From: Larix sibirica
Lineage: Eukaryota > Streptophyta > Pinopsida > Pinales > Pinaceae
NCBI GenBank assembly: GCA_004151065.3
Contig: NWUY0300006143.1
Coordinates: 18,659 to 29,082 of the forward strand
Length of the DNA: 10,424 nucleotides
Direction: 5' to 3'
Every line of letters begins with the position of its first letter. Position 1 is the first letter of the stretch. This document shows positions 1-8,026 of the stretch, piece after piece. Made by a program: the position numbers and the translations under genes. The notes below the pieces were generated by a model. It did no database searches. It saw only the letters and a list, made by a program, of their open reading frames with translations, and was not told the origin of the DNA.

Positions 1-261
1 CTTGGAAAAAAGCATAATTCTATTAAAGAAGTTTTAACAAAATTACATCTGCATAATGAAACTATGATGTGCATTTCAATAATCCAAAGTCCCAAGGTAA
101 TTGGCATGTTCCGTGGAGAAATATACAATATCTGCAAAAATACAGAATCTAAAAGTTCAGAGACAAAAAAAAACTTATCCAAAAACACCTGTCTATGAGA
201 CATATCAGAAATGAAAGCTAGAAAACTGCTTGTAAGTGTTATTCAAAGTAGCTGCAAAAAA
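1..261 (-). other. 3' UTR of LINE-1 (partial)
   Basis: This stretch lies just downstream, on the minus strand, of the ORF2 stop at 262-264. It is AT-rich and has no coding continuation. It contains T-runs on the element's sense strand, seen as the A9 run at about 167-175 on the plus strand. No terminal poly(A) tail or target-site duplication is visible, so the element must end left of base 1. It is called 3' UTR by position only. Confidence 0.6.
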
Positions 262-1052
262 TTATTGTTCATATCCTTGAAGAGGTTGAGCAGGAGGAGC
301 TAGTCCGTCGATAAAGGGACGATGAAAGCATTCAAAGAAGACTTCATTTTGATGTTCATCAATTTTCCATTGTCCCTGCGCCAATATAAGACCATCCTTG
401 GAAAGTTGATCTGCTAGACTGTTCCTTTCCCTGTATATATGACGACATGTATAAGTAGAAAATTTTTCTAACAAATGATGAGTGTCATCAATTAAAGTGT
501 TTAAGAGGAGAATTTGACAATTATGTGCTTTGTTTATCCAATTGATAACATTCAAGGAGTCTCCAAATATTTGAAGGATGGTGCAACCTTTTTCAATGGA
601 AAAATAGAGAAGCACCTTCAGAGCCAAGAGTTCTGCATAATTATTTGTGCCTGTACCCAGTCCCATAGTAATCTTGTAAAAAACATTCTCAAAAAGATAT
701 AGGACAACACCACCTCCACATATTTCATTATGTGAGGCACCATCAAAGAAGGCCCAAGGGAGGGATTTGTTTATGGATTCTTCTTGGACCAAACAGATAG
801 CTGGGGCATCCTTTTGCTGGGGAAAATGAGAAAGAAATTGAAGAATGCGGGAGGAGCTAAGTTCAGGGATCGACGGTTTCTCGATAAAGATCATTTGATT
901 GCGAGCTATCCAAAGTCCCCAAATGATAACAAGATGGAGGGCTCTAATGCTTTTTGTATTATGTTGTGAAGTCTAATTTCTCCAAGCAATTTGAACATCA
1001 TCACCACCCCAAAACAACTCCATATTCAGTCTTCTTTTTGCATCAAGCCAGG
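262..1052 (-). pseudogene. LINE-1 ORF2 RNase H domain (RVT_3-like, plant L1 type)
   Basis: The frame is open from the A9 run down to the stop at 262-264, apart from one TAG at 975-973. The segment from 894 has 210 residues. Linker residues about 1-45 lead into RNase H at about 47-170. The DEDD catalytic set is complete: Asp51 in FFDGAS, Glu88 in NNYAELLAL, Asp112 in IFGDSLNV and Asp162 in RNSLADQLS. This fold would degrade the RNA strand of the RNA-DNA hybrid. The IYRERNSLAD end motif matches the archaeal-like RNase H reported in plant L1 elements. It is the only catalytic module of this ORF2 that is both in one frame and has all its active-site residues. The stop at 262 is taken as the natural ORF2 end. 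Confidence 0.87.
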
Positions 1053-2109
1053 TTTTTTTTTAGAATGACAGCTTAAGAACATATGGGAAATAGATTCAGA
1101 ACCATTTTTGCAGAGAGAGCACCAGCCCGACCCTTCAAAAGATCTTTTGTACATCCTATCCCAAGTTGGGACTTTGTTTTCCAGAGTGCACCACATGAAA
1201 ATTTTGGTGTTATGAGGACATTTTTCCTTCCAAATGCTCTTCCACCACCAATATGGATCATTAGGGAGATATGGAGCAAGGAGTTCATGGTACCCAAGTT
1301 TTGGAGTGTAGAAGCCATCGGAAGCTTTACTCCAGATAATCTCATCATCCCTATCTAAGAGACTGATATGAGATATGCGAAGAGCATTCAGAAAGAGATT
1401 CCAAGATTCCCAATGTGTAGCGGGGAGATTTAGGCATTCTGCATCTTTCCAACCCTGAATCCAAAGCGTGGTTGTTGCAGGATCTACAATTTGATTGAGG
1501 TGAAAAATACCTTGGTGGTGAAGGAGTTGAATTACCTGAGGAGGAAGGATATGGTTATTTTGACACCCAACCCAAGGGTCAACACCAATACGAACTTTTG
1601 TACCGCGACCAGTCTTCCAAGTAAGGCCCTCTGCAATTAGAGGGAAAGAGTTTAGTGTGGCTCTCGAGATCGTAGAAATAGATGAGCGACTCTTATCTTG
1701 GTTCCCAACCCAATCGAGCAGAGCAACCAGAGCAATATATTTTTGAATTATAACCTCAGTCCACAGGATGTTTGTGGAAAGAAGCCTCCAACCAGATTTT
1801 GTGGCCAAGGATTTGGAGAAAACCTGGAGACTTTTTAGACCCCATCCTCCCATCTTTTTTGGTTTTGCAATAGTGTCTCGATTAACCCAAGGAAGAACCA
1901 TGGTTTCCTTTTTTCCAGACCAAAGAAATTTGGAACATAATTTTTTAGCCTTTGCCAAAATACTCTTAGGAATCCAAGCAAGTGACATCCAATAAACTGG
2001 AATTGCTTCTAAAACAGATTTGATCGACACCGGTCGACCAGCTCTGTAAGGCCATCTGTGACTCCATCCATTTATCCTTTTTTCCATCTTTGCTAGAATC
2101 CAAAGCCAA
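1026..2109 (-). pseudogene. LINE-1 ORF2 C-terminal RT connection and zf-RVT zinc-binding domain
   Basis: This is a long open segment of about 353 residues from an ATG at 2087. It enters by a frame change near 2112 (the DW motif lies just upstream of that ATG) and leaves at an A9 run at 1053-1061. It opens with RINGWSHRWPYRAGRPVSI and LEAIPVYWMSLA, the conserved stretch after the RT thumb in plant LINEs. A middle region with FLWSG and WGLKSL follows, and then zf-RVT, with WKSIWKEKCPHNTKIFMW. Cys323, Cys326, His335 and Cys340 (1121-1068) form a C-x2-C-x8-H-x4-C pattern that fits zinc binding. It is the longest intact part of ORF2, with no internal stop. The TGA at 1026 belongs to the shifted frame after the A9 run. 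Confidence 0.85.
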
Positions 2110-3160
2110 TCAGCCTTTAGGGTAGTAGTTTGGTTTCTGTGAAAAACCTAAGTACTTTAATCCTTCATCTAGAAATTTGACTTCAATGGGAAAGAGGAAG
2201 GCATACCTTTGGCAAGCTGGGCCTTCCAAATTTGAGCACGTGAGAGAAGATTCATGAGAATTTATCACCATACCAGTGGATTTCTCAAATAGAATAAGTA
2301 TTTCGTTTAATTTAATTGCATCTGATTCCATCCCATTGCAAAAAACAAGGATATCATCCACGAAGAGAAGATGAGTTAATCAAGTAATTTCTAAAATGGC
2401 AATTCCATGGAAAGACCCCCTATTCCTTGCATCAAGAAGAGCACGAATGAGGCCCTTAGCAACAAGCAAGAAAAGGAGTAGGGATAAGGGGAAACCTTGG
2501 CGAAGACCCCTTTCAGAAGGGAAGAAAGGAGAGGCTGATCCATTGATAAGAACAATGAGAGAGACTGTGGATATGTAGCTCATGACCCATTTGATAAAAG
2601 AGTAATCAAAACCTAGATGAGTCATGAGAAGTCTCAGAAAAAACCAGCTCACCCGATCAAAGGCCTGTGAGAGATCAATTTTAAGAACATTTCCACCCAA
2701 CTTCCCAACTTTTAAACTGTGAAGACCCTCGTGTGCAACCCTAATGGCTTTGTGGATTTTCCTTCCTTCTAGAAACTAAAACTATTCCTTCGAGATAACC
2801 TTGGACATAACCTTTTTTAGCCTTCTCTAAATAATCTTAGCCACAACTTTGTAGGCGATATTGCATTGGGAAATCGGTCTGAACTCATCAAGGGAGCTGG
2901 GATGATTCGTTTTGGGATCAGAGCAATGAAAGTTGCATTTACGGGTGGTGCACATATCCCTTTGAGAGAGATTCTTCAACTAGGCACAAGAGGTCCATCC
3001 CAATAAGGTCAAAGAAAGCCAAGAGAAACCCAATCGTCCAACCATCCGGGTCCAAACGTTTTCTTTTTTGAAAACTCTGAAGAGTCTCTTTGAGTTCATC
3101 CTCTGAAATTTCCCCCATAAGGTCAAGCTTGTCCTCCTGATTAATGAAGCTTGGATAGTA
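2110..3160 (-). pseudogene. LINE-1 ORF2 reverse transcriptase domain (RVT_1)
   Basis: The RT core is spread over three frames. The upstream segment to about 2942 has the SEDELKETLQSF and DPDGWT motifs. After two frame changes come NATFIALIPK and then DEFRPIS, typical RT motifs of plant LINEs. From 2897 one frame carries a remnant of the EQFGF box containing two stops (2784-2782, 2778-2776), LEGR, KIDLSQAFDRVSW with the first catalytic Asp at 2676-2674, and GLRQGFPLS. After a TGA at 2382-2380 it continues with FVDDILVF, where the Asp pair at 2358-2353 matches the YADD box. LDEGLKYLGF and KPNYY follow. All three catalytic Asp residues are present, but stops and frame changes prevent a working enzyme. 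Confidence 0.85.
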
Positions 3161-3649
3161 CTAAGATAATTGGATGGCTTCAACAATTGTCACTCTATCA
3201 TCAGCTTTGAATAAGTTTTTGAAGTGGGCACTTTCAATGGCTACCAATCCATCAAAAGAAGAGATATAAGTGTCATTGTGATCTCTGAGCTCCCAGATAG
3301 TATTCTGCAATTTTCTATTTTTTGCAAAGGCCTGAAAGAATTTGGTGTTTTCATCACCACTTTCCATCCAGATAGCCCTGCTCTTTAGCCTCCAGATATC
3401 TTCCTATTCCCTTAAGATGGATCAACTCTTTGATTCGAGTTGACTGAGCTGATCTTTAGTTTCCAAAGATAAGAAGCCTGCACCCTCAGTCTCAAGAAGA
3501 GTCTGAATGTTCATCTCAACCTCTTTTAACTCATGTTCATCTCTGGATCTCTTGTTTGCAAACCATTCCCAAGATTTTTTCTTTACAGCCGATAAATTTT
3601 GGGAAAAGTGAGCAGCAACAAAACCCCCTTCTTCTAGGATGTAAGGATG
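3161..3649 (-). pseudogene. LINE-1 ORF2 linker between endonuclease and reverse transcriptase
   Basis: The frame used by the end of the endonuclease continues here, interrupted by TGA at 3424-3422, TAG at 3406-3404 and a terminal TAG at 3163-3161. The peptide is charged and likely helical, rich in Glu, Lys and Leu. It contains the plant LINE signatures WRLKSRAIWMESGDENTKFF and, further on, a KNLFKADD segment. In relatives this stretch reads KSRxxWxxxGDxNTKFFH and lies about 150 residues before the RT core. It has no known catalytic role and serves as a spacer and probable RNA-contact region. Confidence 0.75.
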
Positions 3650-4405
3650 CTAAGTATTAAGGACCAAATTTTTGAAGTCTTCATTTCCCAACCACACAGT
3701 ACACAATTTGAAAGGGCTGGCTGGTTTTTTGAATGCATCGGATATTTCTAGAAATATGAGGTGATGATTAGATTCCCCTCGATATCCTACCCATTGACGA
3801 ATCAAAAGATCCTCCTCCAAAAGATATTCTGGTTTCCCAGTTCTTTTATCTATCCAAGTTGGAAGTAATTTAACCGGAGCAATGTCAACCAGCTTACCCT
3901 CCGTGAATTTTTGTTCAAAGTAAGCCATAAGAGGATCCACCCTTTCCCGAGGACCCTAGATTTCATGTGCCCCCAAAGTAAAATTGGGATCTCCCCCCAA
4001 TTAGCAATATGTTATGCTTTAGCACTGATTTCTGGAATAGAGGATTCCAGAACCTATCCCGATCTCCATAAGGACCATAAAGATTCAAAATGGTGAAGGA
4101 GGCATCCAATTTTAAACTGAAGAAATACATACCAATACCAGAGGCAAAGCCCCAGGTGTTTTCAGGATTAATTACCCTAGGATCCCACCCCAGAGAAAGA
4201 CCCCCTAAGTGCCCAGAAGCATCAAGGGAAATAAAGTCTAAATTTGCCAGTAAACCTTTCAATAGCATAACCACCTCTTCTCCATTCAAAAAGGTTTCTC
4301 AAGAAGCATAATAACTTCAGGTTGGTTGGAGAAGACCAACATTTTTAGTGCAAGTTTTTTTACAAAACTTCCCAAACCCCTCCAATTAAATGGGAATATG
4401 TTCAT
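3650..4405 (-). pseudogene. LINE-1 ORF2 endonuclease domain (APE/exonuclease-endonuclease-phosphatase fold)
   Basis: This is the N-terminal part of ORF2, which would cut one strand of the target for target-primed reverse transcription. Family motifs appear in order across three frame segments. They are NWRGLG with the metal-site Asn, the LLEKP box with the catalytic Glu, GGLSLGW, the NLYGP box with the conserved Tyr, and GGDPN with the Asp and Asn at 3991-3989 and 3985-3983. PTW and the WLGNEDF end motif follow. Two single-base frame changes fall in homopolymers (4288-4292 and 3993-3998), and a TAG at 3958-3956 stands where relatives usually have Trp. The C-terminal SDH box reads SNH: the Asp codon is AAT at 3769-3767, which would remove a catalytic residue. 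The domain is therefore dead twice over. Confidence 0.8.
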
Positions 4406-4562
4406 TTTGTAACCCCCAGGGGGGCGTTCACTGTTCTAAGTGCCCCAATGATAGATTTTTGCTTCCCATCTAATTTTTCTTGACGTGCTTTGTGTTGTGC
4501 AGAGGAGAGAAACGAGGGTTGACCACGAATTTTTGTGTTTGAGCCCCCAGTAGGGTTTCTGC
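4406..4562 (-). other. Spacer between LINE-1 ORF1 tail and ORF2
   Basis: About 157 bp lie between the in-frame stop that ends the ORF1 tail (4563-4565) and the ORF2 ATG (4405-4403). I see no clear ORF or strong hairpin. Dicistronic LINEs commonly have a short spacer or overlap here, used for reinitiation or internal entry of ribosomes; that is family knowledge, not something shown in this sequence. Confidence 0.5.
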
Positions 4563-4988
4563 TTAGGCCCACCGAGGAAAGTGGAAAACCAGAAAGATCT
4601 GGAACCTCTCTATTTCTGAGATGAAAACATATAGGGAGGGAGTCTGAGAAATGTGAGGAGACAAACGAGGTAAGGGGGTGAGTGGAGGAATAAGTATGGA
4701 GGTGGTAAAGGGTGTTGTGGCAAGGGGAACTCTATGAGGAGAGGGAGGAGGGGGGACAACATAAGTCACAGGTTGTGGATCATTTGAGGTTTTTATATTT
4801 TTTAAAGAATAAGTAATAGAAACAATGTGAGAAACAAGGAGAGGAGACTTTCCTATGTCGAAGGTAGAAGTCCCTTCCTCCAAATTATGGGTAGCCACAT
4901 TCTCTAATTGGTTTGGCTGACTTTCCGATTCTTTACGAAGAGCCTCCTTGCCGACAATTTGTTCTGGGTATTGTGCTTGTAAAAACCC
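4563..4988 (-). pseudogene. In-frame C-terminal tail of LINE-1 ORF1 after a premature TAA
   Basis: After the TAA at 4991-4989 the ORF1 frame stays open for about 140 codons to a TAA at 4565-4563. The peptide starts Gln- and Glu-rich (QAQYPEQIVGKEAL) and then becomes strongly Pro/Ser/Thr-rich, with a PPPPSPHRVPL segment. This low-complexity composition is typical of ORF1 tails in plant LINEs. A TAA derived from CAA (Gln) by one C-to-T change is the simplest explanation. Chance openness cannot be ruled out, but the shared frame, the biased composition and the end close to ORF2 all support one longer ORF1. Confidence 0.6.
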
Positions 4989-6218
4989 TTATGTAGAGAC
5001 ATCCTTAGATTGAAGGTCTTTTCCTGGTCTTCTAGCCATTTTGGAAGTGTCCCCTGAGCCCCTAATTTCCTCCCCAATGGCTCGTTTACGGAACCAGCGC
5101 TGACCTTTGGTAAAAGGAAGGGTACAATTTTTGGCTAGATGTCCATAGAGGTGACAACATCTGCAATGGAAAGGAATGCCCTCATAATCCAGAACTTGTC
5201 TGCACCTTGTCATTCCCCAAACAAATTCCAATTCCTCACGAAGTCCCATACTGATGTTTAGAGAGTCTAGCATATGAGCAATAGTCAATCTGTTGGTTTG
5301 GAGAAAAGACATGTCTGCATCAATAAAATCACCCAGTGCATTACCTATGTCTCGAAAGGATTCTAGGTTCCAAAATTCCCAGGGTAGACCTGGAAAACGC
5401 ACCGAAACAGGGATGATATCAAATTTTTCCTTATCCACATCAAATAGAGGTGTCCATTTTTTCAGAAGGACTAGGGTAGCACCCATACTCCAATTATTTT
5501 TTAGAATACATTCAACATCTTCTTTTGTTTCAAATTTAAACATGTGACCATCCCTTGCCAAAACCCTAACCCGTGGGGAGTAGCTCAGTAGATCCTTCCA
5601 ACAGGTGGAACCCCACTCCATCAAAGCGATTTGGCTAGGGTATTTCCCCTGAACTTTTCCAACCACGACGGTTTCAGCCATTTTCGTCGATTGAGCTATC
5701 AAGATTTCTACCCCACATACTAGTCTTAAAACCTCATCCTGTTTGTTTGCACATTTTTTCTTCCGCTTCTTCATACTTGAGCCGCTACTGTTATCCTGAC
5801 TACTGTTTGAACAAACTTCCTTCCTCGGCGAAACCTTATGCCCGGGAGGCGAGGTTGTAACAATCTCTACATTTGGGTTCATAATGGAGTCGAGAAATCC
5901 ATCCGCATCCTGGAGGAAATCCTTGGCAATTAGTTCTGGGGGTTGAAAAAACCCTGAAGGAAGGGCATTCGAAATTGGCCACCCGACTTCCAAAAAATAA
6001 ATTGGCCACCTGACTTCCAAAAGCTCAAATCCATATGACGAGAAAGTGTTCTCAAGGTTCAGGGGTTTTGTAAATTCTTCTCGAGAGAATGAAGAAAGAA
6101 ATAGGTCGACAGACCCAGTCCCAGAGGAGTCTGGAAGGTGAAAATTCGCTTCAGGGAAGTGGGAAAAAGGTAGGTCGTGAAGCTCCAATGACGAAACCCT
6201 TTCTGCTAAGGGTTCCAT
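4989..6218 (-). CDS. LINE-1 ORF1: nucleic-acid-binding protein (DUF4283-like plus CCHC zinc knuckle)
   Basis: This 409-residue open frame starts at the ATG at 6218-6216. Residues 1-135 are acidic and Pro/Ser-rich and contain a 9-residue tandem duplication (67-73 and 76-82, around LEVRWPI and LEVGWPI). Residues 136-149 are Ser-rich, followed by a basic patch KKRKKK (150-155) that could be a nuclear localisation signal. A DUF4283-like domain spans about 183-265, with NNWSMGATLVLLKKW. A zf-CCHC knuckle of the form C-x2-C-x4-H-x4-C lies at 352-365 (Cys352, Cys355, His360, Cys365; 5165-5124). Such proteins bind and package the element RNA in the cytoplasm and may carry it to the nucleus. The stop at 4991-4989 is probably a mutation, because the same frame continues usefully beyond it. 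Confidence 0.82.
   Translation of the reverse strand: MEPLAERVSSLELHDLPFSHFPEANFHLPDSSGTGSVDLFLSSFSREEFTKPLNLENTFSSYGFELLEVRWPIYFLEVGWPISNALPSGFFQPPELIAKDFLQDADGFLDSIMNPNVEIVTTSPPGHKVSPRKEVCSNSSQDNSSGSSMKKRKKKCANKQDEVLRLVCGVEILIAQSTKMAETVVVGKVQGKYPSQIALMEWGSTCWKDLLSYSPRVRVLARDGHMFKFETKEDVECILKNNWSMGATLVLLKKWTPLFDVDKEKFDIIPVSVRFPGLPWEFWNLESFRDIGNALGDFIDADMSFLQTNRLTIAHMLDSLNISMGLREELEFVWGMTRCRQVLDYEGIPFHCRCCHLYGHLAKNCTLPFTKGQRWFRKRAIGEEIRGSGDTSKMARRPGKDLQSKDVST
5972..6022. repeat. 27-bp in-frame tandem duplication inside ORF1
   Basis: Two 24-nt blocks, 5972-5995 and 5999-6022, start 27 bp apart and differ at one position (C at 5984, T at 6011). The period is nine codons, so the frame is kept and the protein shows LEVRWPI followed by LEVGWPI. 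The pattern fits replication slippage in this copy or its source element. Confidence 0.85.
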
Positions 6219-6410
6219 AGTGGTGATAGTGAGAGAAGGCTTTCATGCCAGAAAATATAGGTTCCGATCTCCACAAAACCCAGGTCTTCCTTCCGCATTA
6301 TCTGCCATCATAGAGTGCACTGCTGTCATTGTTGGCATGGAAACTGAAGTAAAAACACAATAGCCTTCAAACGGATCTGGTGAATAATCCACCTCATCCA
6401 AGTAATCCAT
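6219..6410 (-). pseudogene. Possible N-terminal extension of LINE-1 ORF1
   Basis: The ORF1 frame is open upstream from 6500 to 6246, with an ATG at 6410-6408 that begins MDYLDEVDYS. It runs 55 codons to a single TGA at 6245-6243 and then reads on without a further stop into the ATG at 6218. The TGA could come from CGA (Arg) by one transition. I do not recognise the extension. It is acidic at first and contains two Cys. It may be the true N terminus of ORF1, a short upstream ORF in the leader, or chance. The ATG at 6218 remains a possible native start. Confidence 0.4.
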
Positions 6411-6572
6411 GACAAACCGACATTTGTTTGGAGAATAAAAGTTAAAGCCATTGGAAAGGATGAGCAGGAAGAGAGCCCTAGGGGTTGCTGCTGCAGCCCC
6501 TCAGAAATTTTGCAGACATAAGAGCCCTAAAATCCCTATTCCCCGCTTTCACCAAATCCCCCCTTTAATATC
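6411..6572 (-). promoter_or_regulatory. Putative LINE-1 5' leader with GC hairpin
   Basis: On the sense strand this stretch is G-rich at its start (a GGGGGG run at about 6563-6568, and AGGG motifs), in contrast with the very AT-rich flank beyond it. It includes a 20-nt hairpin at 6481-6500. Plant LINEs use internal 5' promoters, so this is where one would be expected. No promoter motif is identified and the 5' boundary is approximate. Confidence 0.4.
6481..6500. repeat. GC-rich inverted repeat (8-bp arms, 4-nt loop)
   Basis: GGGGTTGC and GCAGCCCC flank a TGCT loop; seven of the eight pairs are Watson-Crick and the eighth is a G-T wobble. It is the strongest small hairpin in the LINE-1 leader. 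It could shape the 5' UTR of the element RNA; that role is inferred. Confidence 0.55.
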
Positions 6573-7616
6573 AAGATATATTTATGTTAAAGGTGTAATT
6601 TGGGATAGGTATTTTTCAATAGTTATAGGGTATTATATATTAACATTATAAAAAAAAATTTACATGTATTTTTTGTTATCATAATTCAAGTTTTAAATAT
6701 CTTCCTATAATATAATGCTTATATATATTTTATTTAATATTTTTATTTAATATAAATTTAATATATTTTTCTATTGCAGGTTTTTATACAATATAAATAT
6801 AAATTTTAAATGTTTTATTATGAGTCTTAACATGACATAAATTTTATATGGCTTATTTTATTGTTTTTATTGAAGCTCTCTCTATCTAAATATTATTGGT
6901 GTTATTACTTCAACTTAATATCAGATAGCTTGTTCTAGGGTAACTCTTAATGACAATCTCAACATTTCATGATCAAATCATATTGTCAAAACACCTTCCA
7001 TCGAAGATTATGCCCTTACCTTTGGCTTTTTCCTTTGATGGCTCTTCCAAGCCCTTTTCATAGTGAGGATTTTTTTACCAGGGTTGTTTCCCATAATGGC
7101 TTTATGTACATCAAAGTTACTTCAATTGAGGTAATGGCTCTTCTAGGCTAACAATCAATGAAAGACACATATCTATGCTACTATGAAAATCATTCCCATC
7201 CAATTCAATCGCCTTCAATTGGTAATTTTCCCTTCGATGGTTTCTTCAAATTTTATTTCCAATGGTAGTTCCCTCAACCTCTAGATCACATGTGGCTACT
7301 TTTCCTTGGGGTACCCCCTCCTCGGTAGTTCACGTTTGAGCTATCGAAATCCCATTTTTGTCCCAATACATATAACTTCAACAAAATCATAACTCATAAT
7401 CCATATTCATGTTTATATCATCTATAGAATATATAAAAAATAACTTATCATCAACATTTTAGTTAAAAATACGGGTCTCAAATAGGGAGTATTTCCTCCC
7501 ATCCAAGACTTATCTTATTATAGATTGTACAAGGCATTTGCAGGTATTTCATGAATATATTCACAACAAAATCAAACTCTTATAATTATGCATACATGGT
7601 CTCATCCACCCGACCC
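6573..7616. other. AT-rich intergenic stretch without a recognisable gene
   Basis: No credible coding region is seen on either strand. The stretch 6590-6900 is extremely AT-rich, with an A9 run at about 6650-6658 and two copies of an ATTTTATTTAAT-like unit at 6727-6752. From about 6930 the composition is more balanced. Two degenerate copies of a roughly 110-bp segment seem to lie at about 6933-7041 and 7141-7240. It separates the two LINE remnants and may hold older, unrecognisable repeat DNA. Confidence 0.5.
6933..7240 (+). repeat. Degenerate direct repeat, spacing about 200 bp
   Basis: A TTCTAGGGTAA block at 6933 recurs as TTCTAGGCTAA at 7141, each followed within a few bases by AATGA. A CTTTGATGG block ending at 7041 recurs as CTTCGATGG ending at 7240, again with a TTTTCC run before it and a TTC-rich stretch after it. 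The offsets are 208 and 199 bp, so indels have accumulated. Similarity was judged by eye only. Confidence 0.35.
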
Positions 7617-8026
7617 CTTTTGTTTTTTTTCCATAAGAAAAATACTATACTTATATTAAAAGGATAAAGAGAGTTACAGGGAGAACCAATACAACATGAC
7701 ATCCAGTCAAAGGAGACCAAATTAGATGGCCCATCAGCACATCATGAGACCATAGTAGACGACCCAATAGCCAAAGGAATAGAAATCAACCGACCAATCA
7801 CCAGACCATTACAATGAAAAAGAAGGCCCAATTCGAAACAGGTCGAATGCTAATTATAGTAAATCGCAGAGTGTTATGAAGAACCAAATCCAATCCAGAT
7901 ACAAAGGATAGAATCAACGAAAGACAACACAAAAATAAAAGAAATTACAACCGATATATACAAAAATTAGGGAAAGGCAGTCAAAAAAGATAGAGTCGAT
8001 AGGAGCAAATAATAACTCCCAGGAAA
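7617..8026 (-). other. 3' UTR and A-rich tail of LINE-2
   Basis: This is about 410 bp downstream of the RNase H stop at 8029-8027 on the minus strand, with stops in all frames. It ends in a pyrimidine-rich stretch, then GTATTTTTCTTATGG, then an A8-C-A4 run next to unrelated sequence. This layout resembles a LINE 3' UTR with a short degraded poly(A) tail. No target-site duplication could be matched because the 5' junction is unknown. Confidence 0.55.

Larger units (their letters stand above)
262..4405 (-). pseudogene. LINE-1 ORF2 (endonuclease / reverse transcriptase / RNase H polyprotein), broken
   Basis: The likely start is the ATG at 4405-4403, which opens MNIFPFNWRGLG, the usual N terminus of a plant LINE endonuclease. 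The span of 4.1 kb, about 1380 codons, fits plant L1 ORF2 proteins with RNase H. Frame changes are seen near 4288-4292 (T5 on the sense strand), 3993-3998 (G6), about 2945, about 2905, about 2112 and 1053-1061 (A9). In-frame stops are at 3958-3956, 3652-3650, 3424-3422, 3406-3404, 3163-3161, 2829-2827, 2784-2782, 2778-2776, 2382-2380 and 975-973. The protein would nick DNA, prime on the 3' OH and copy the element RNA. Several catalytic motifs survive although the gene cannot be translated through. The domains are entered separately below. Confidence 0.88.
1..6572 (-). mobile_element. LINE-1: near full-length, decayed plant L1-type non-LTR retrotransposon, 3' end off the window
   Basis: On the minus strand the modules run in the order of a plant L1 element with RNase H: leader, ORF1 (DUF4283-like plus CCHC knuckle), ORF2 (APE endonuclease, reverse transcriptase, zf-RVT, RNase H), then 3' UTR. 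Such elements move by target-primed reverse transcription: ORF2 nicks the target and primes cDNA synthesis there, and ORF1 packages the RNA. ORF1 is mostly open. ORF2 can be followed through all three minus frames with many stops, so the copy is non-autonomous. The 5' limit near 6572 is inferred from the switch from G-rich leader-like sequence to AT-rich flank. The 3' end and target-site duplication are not in view. Family membership is well supported; the exact ends are not. Confidence 0.88.

Noticed and set aside
1083-1358. 91-codon plus-strand ORF
   Set aside because: It is antisense to the well-supported zf-RVT/RT connection region of LINE-1 and has no recognisable product.
2980-3186. 68-codon minus-strand ORF in the RT region
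   Set aside because: The RT motifs (SEDELKETLQSF, DPDGWT) are in another frame over the same bases, so this frame is a shadow.
6451-6651. 66-codon plus-strand ORF with a basic N terminus
   Set aside because: It is antisense to the LINE-1 leader and runs into AT-rich flank; no domain is seen.
6767-6780. Plant-like 3' splice acceptor (pyrimidine-rich run followed by TTGCAGG) on the plus strand
   Set aside because: No open frame follows it and no matching donor or exon is seen; it is a chance motif in AT-rich DNA.
6969-7151. 60-codon plus-strand ORF
   Set aside because: It is short, has no known motif, and lies in a degenerate repeat stretch.
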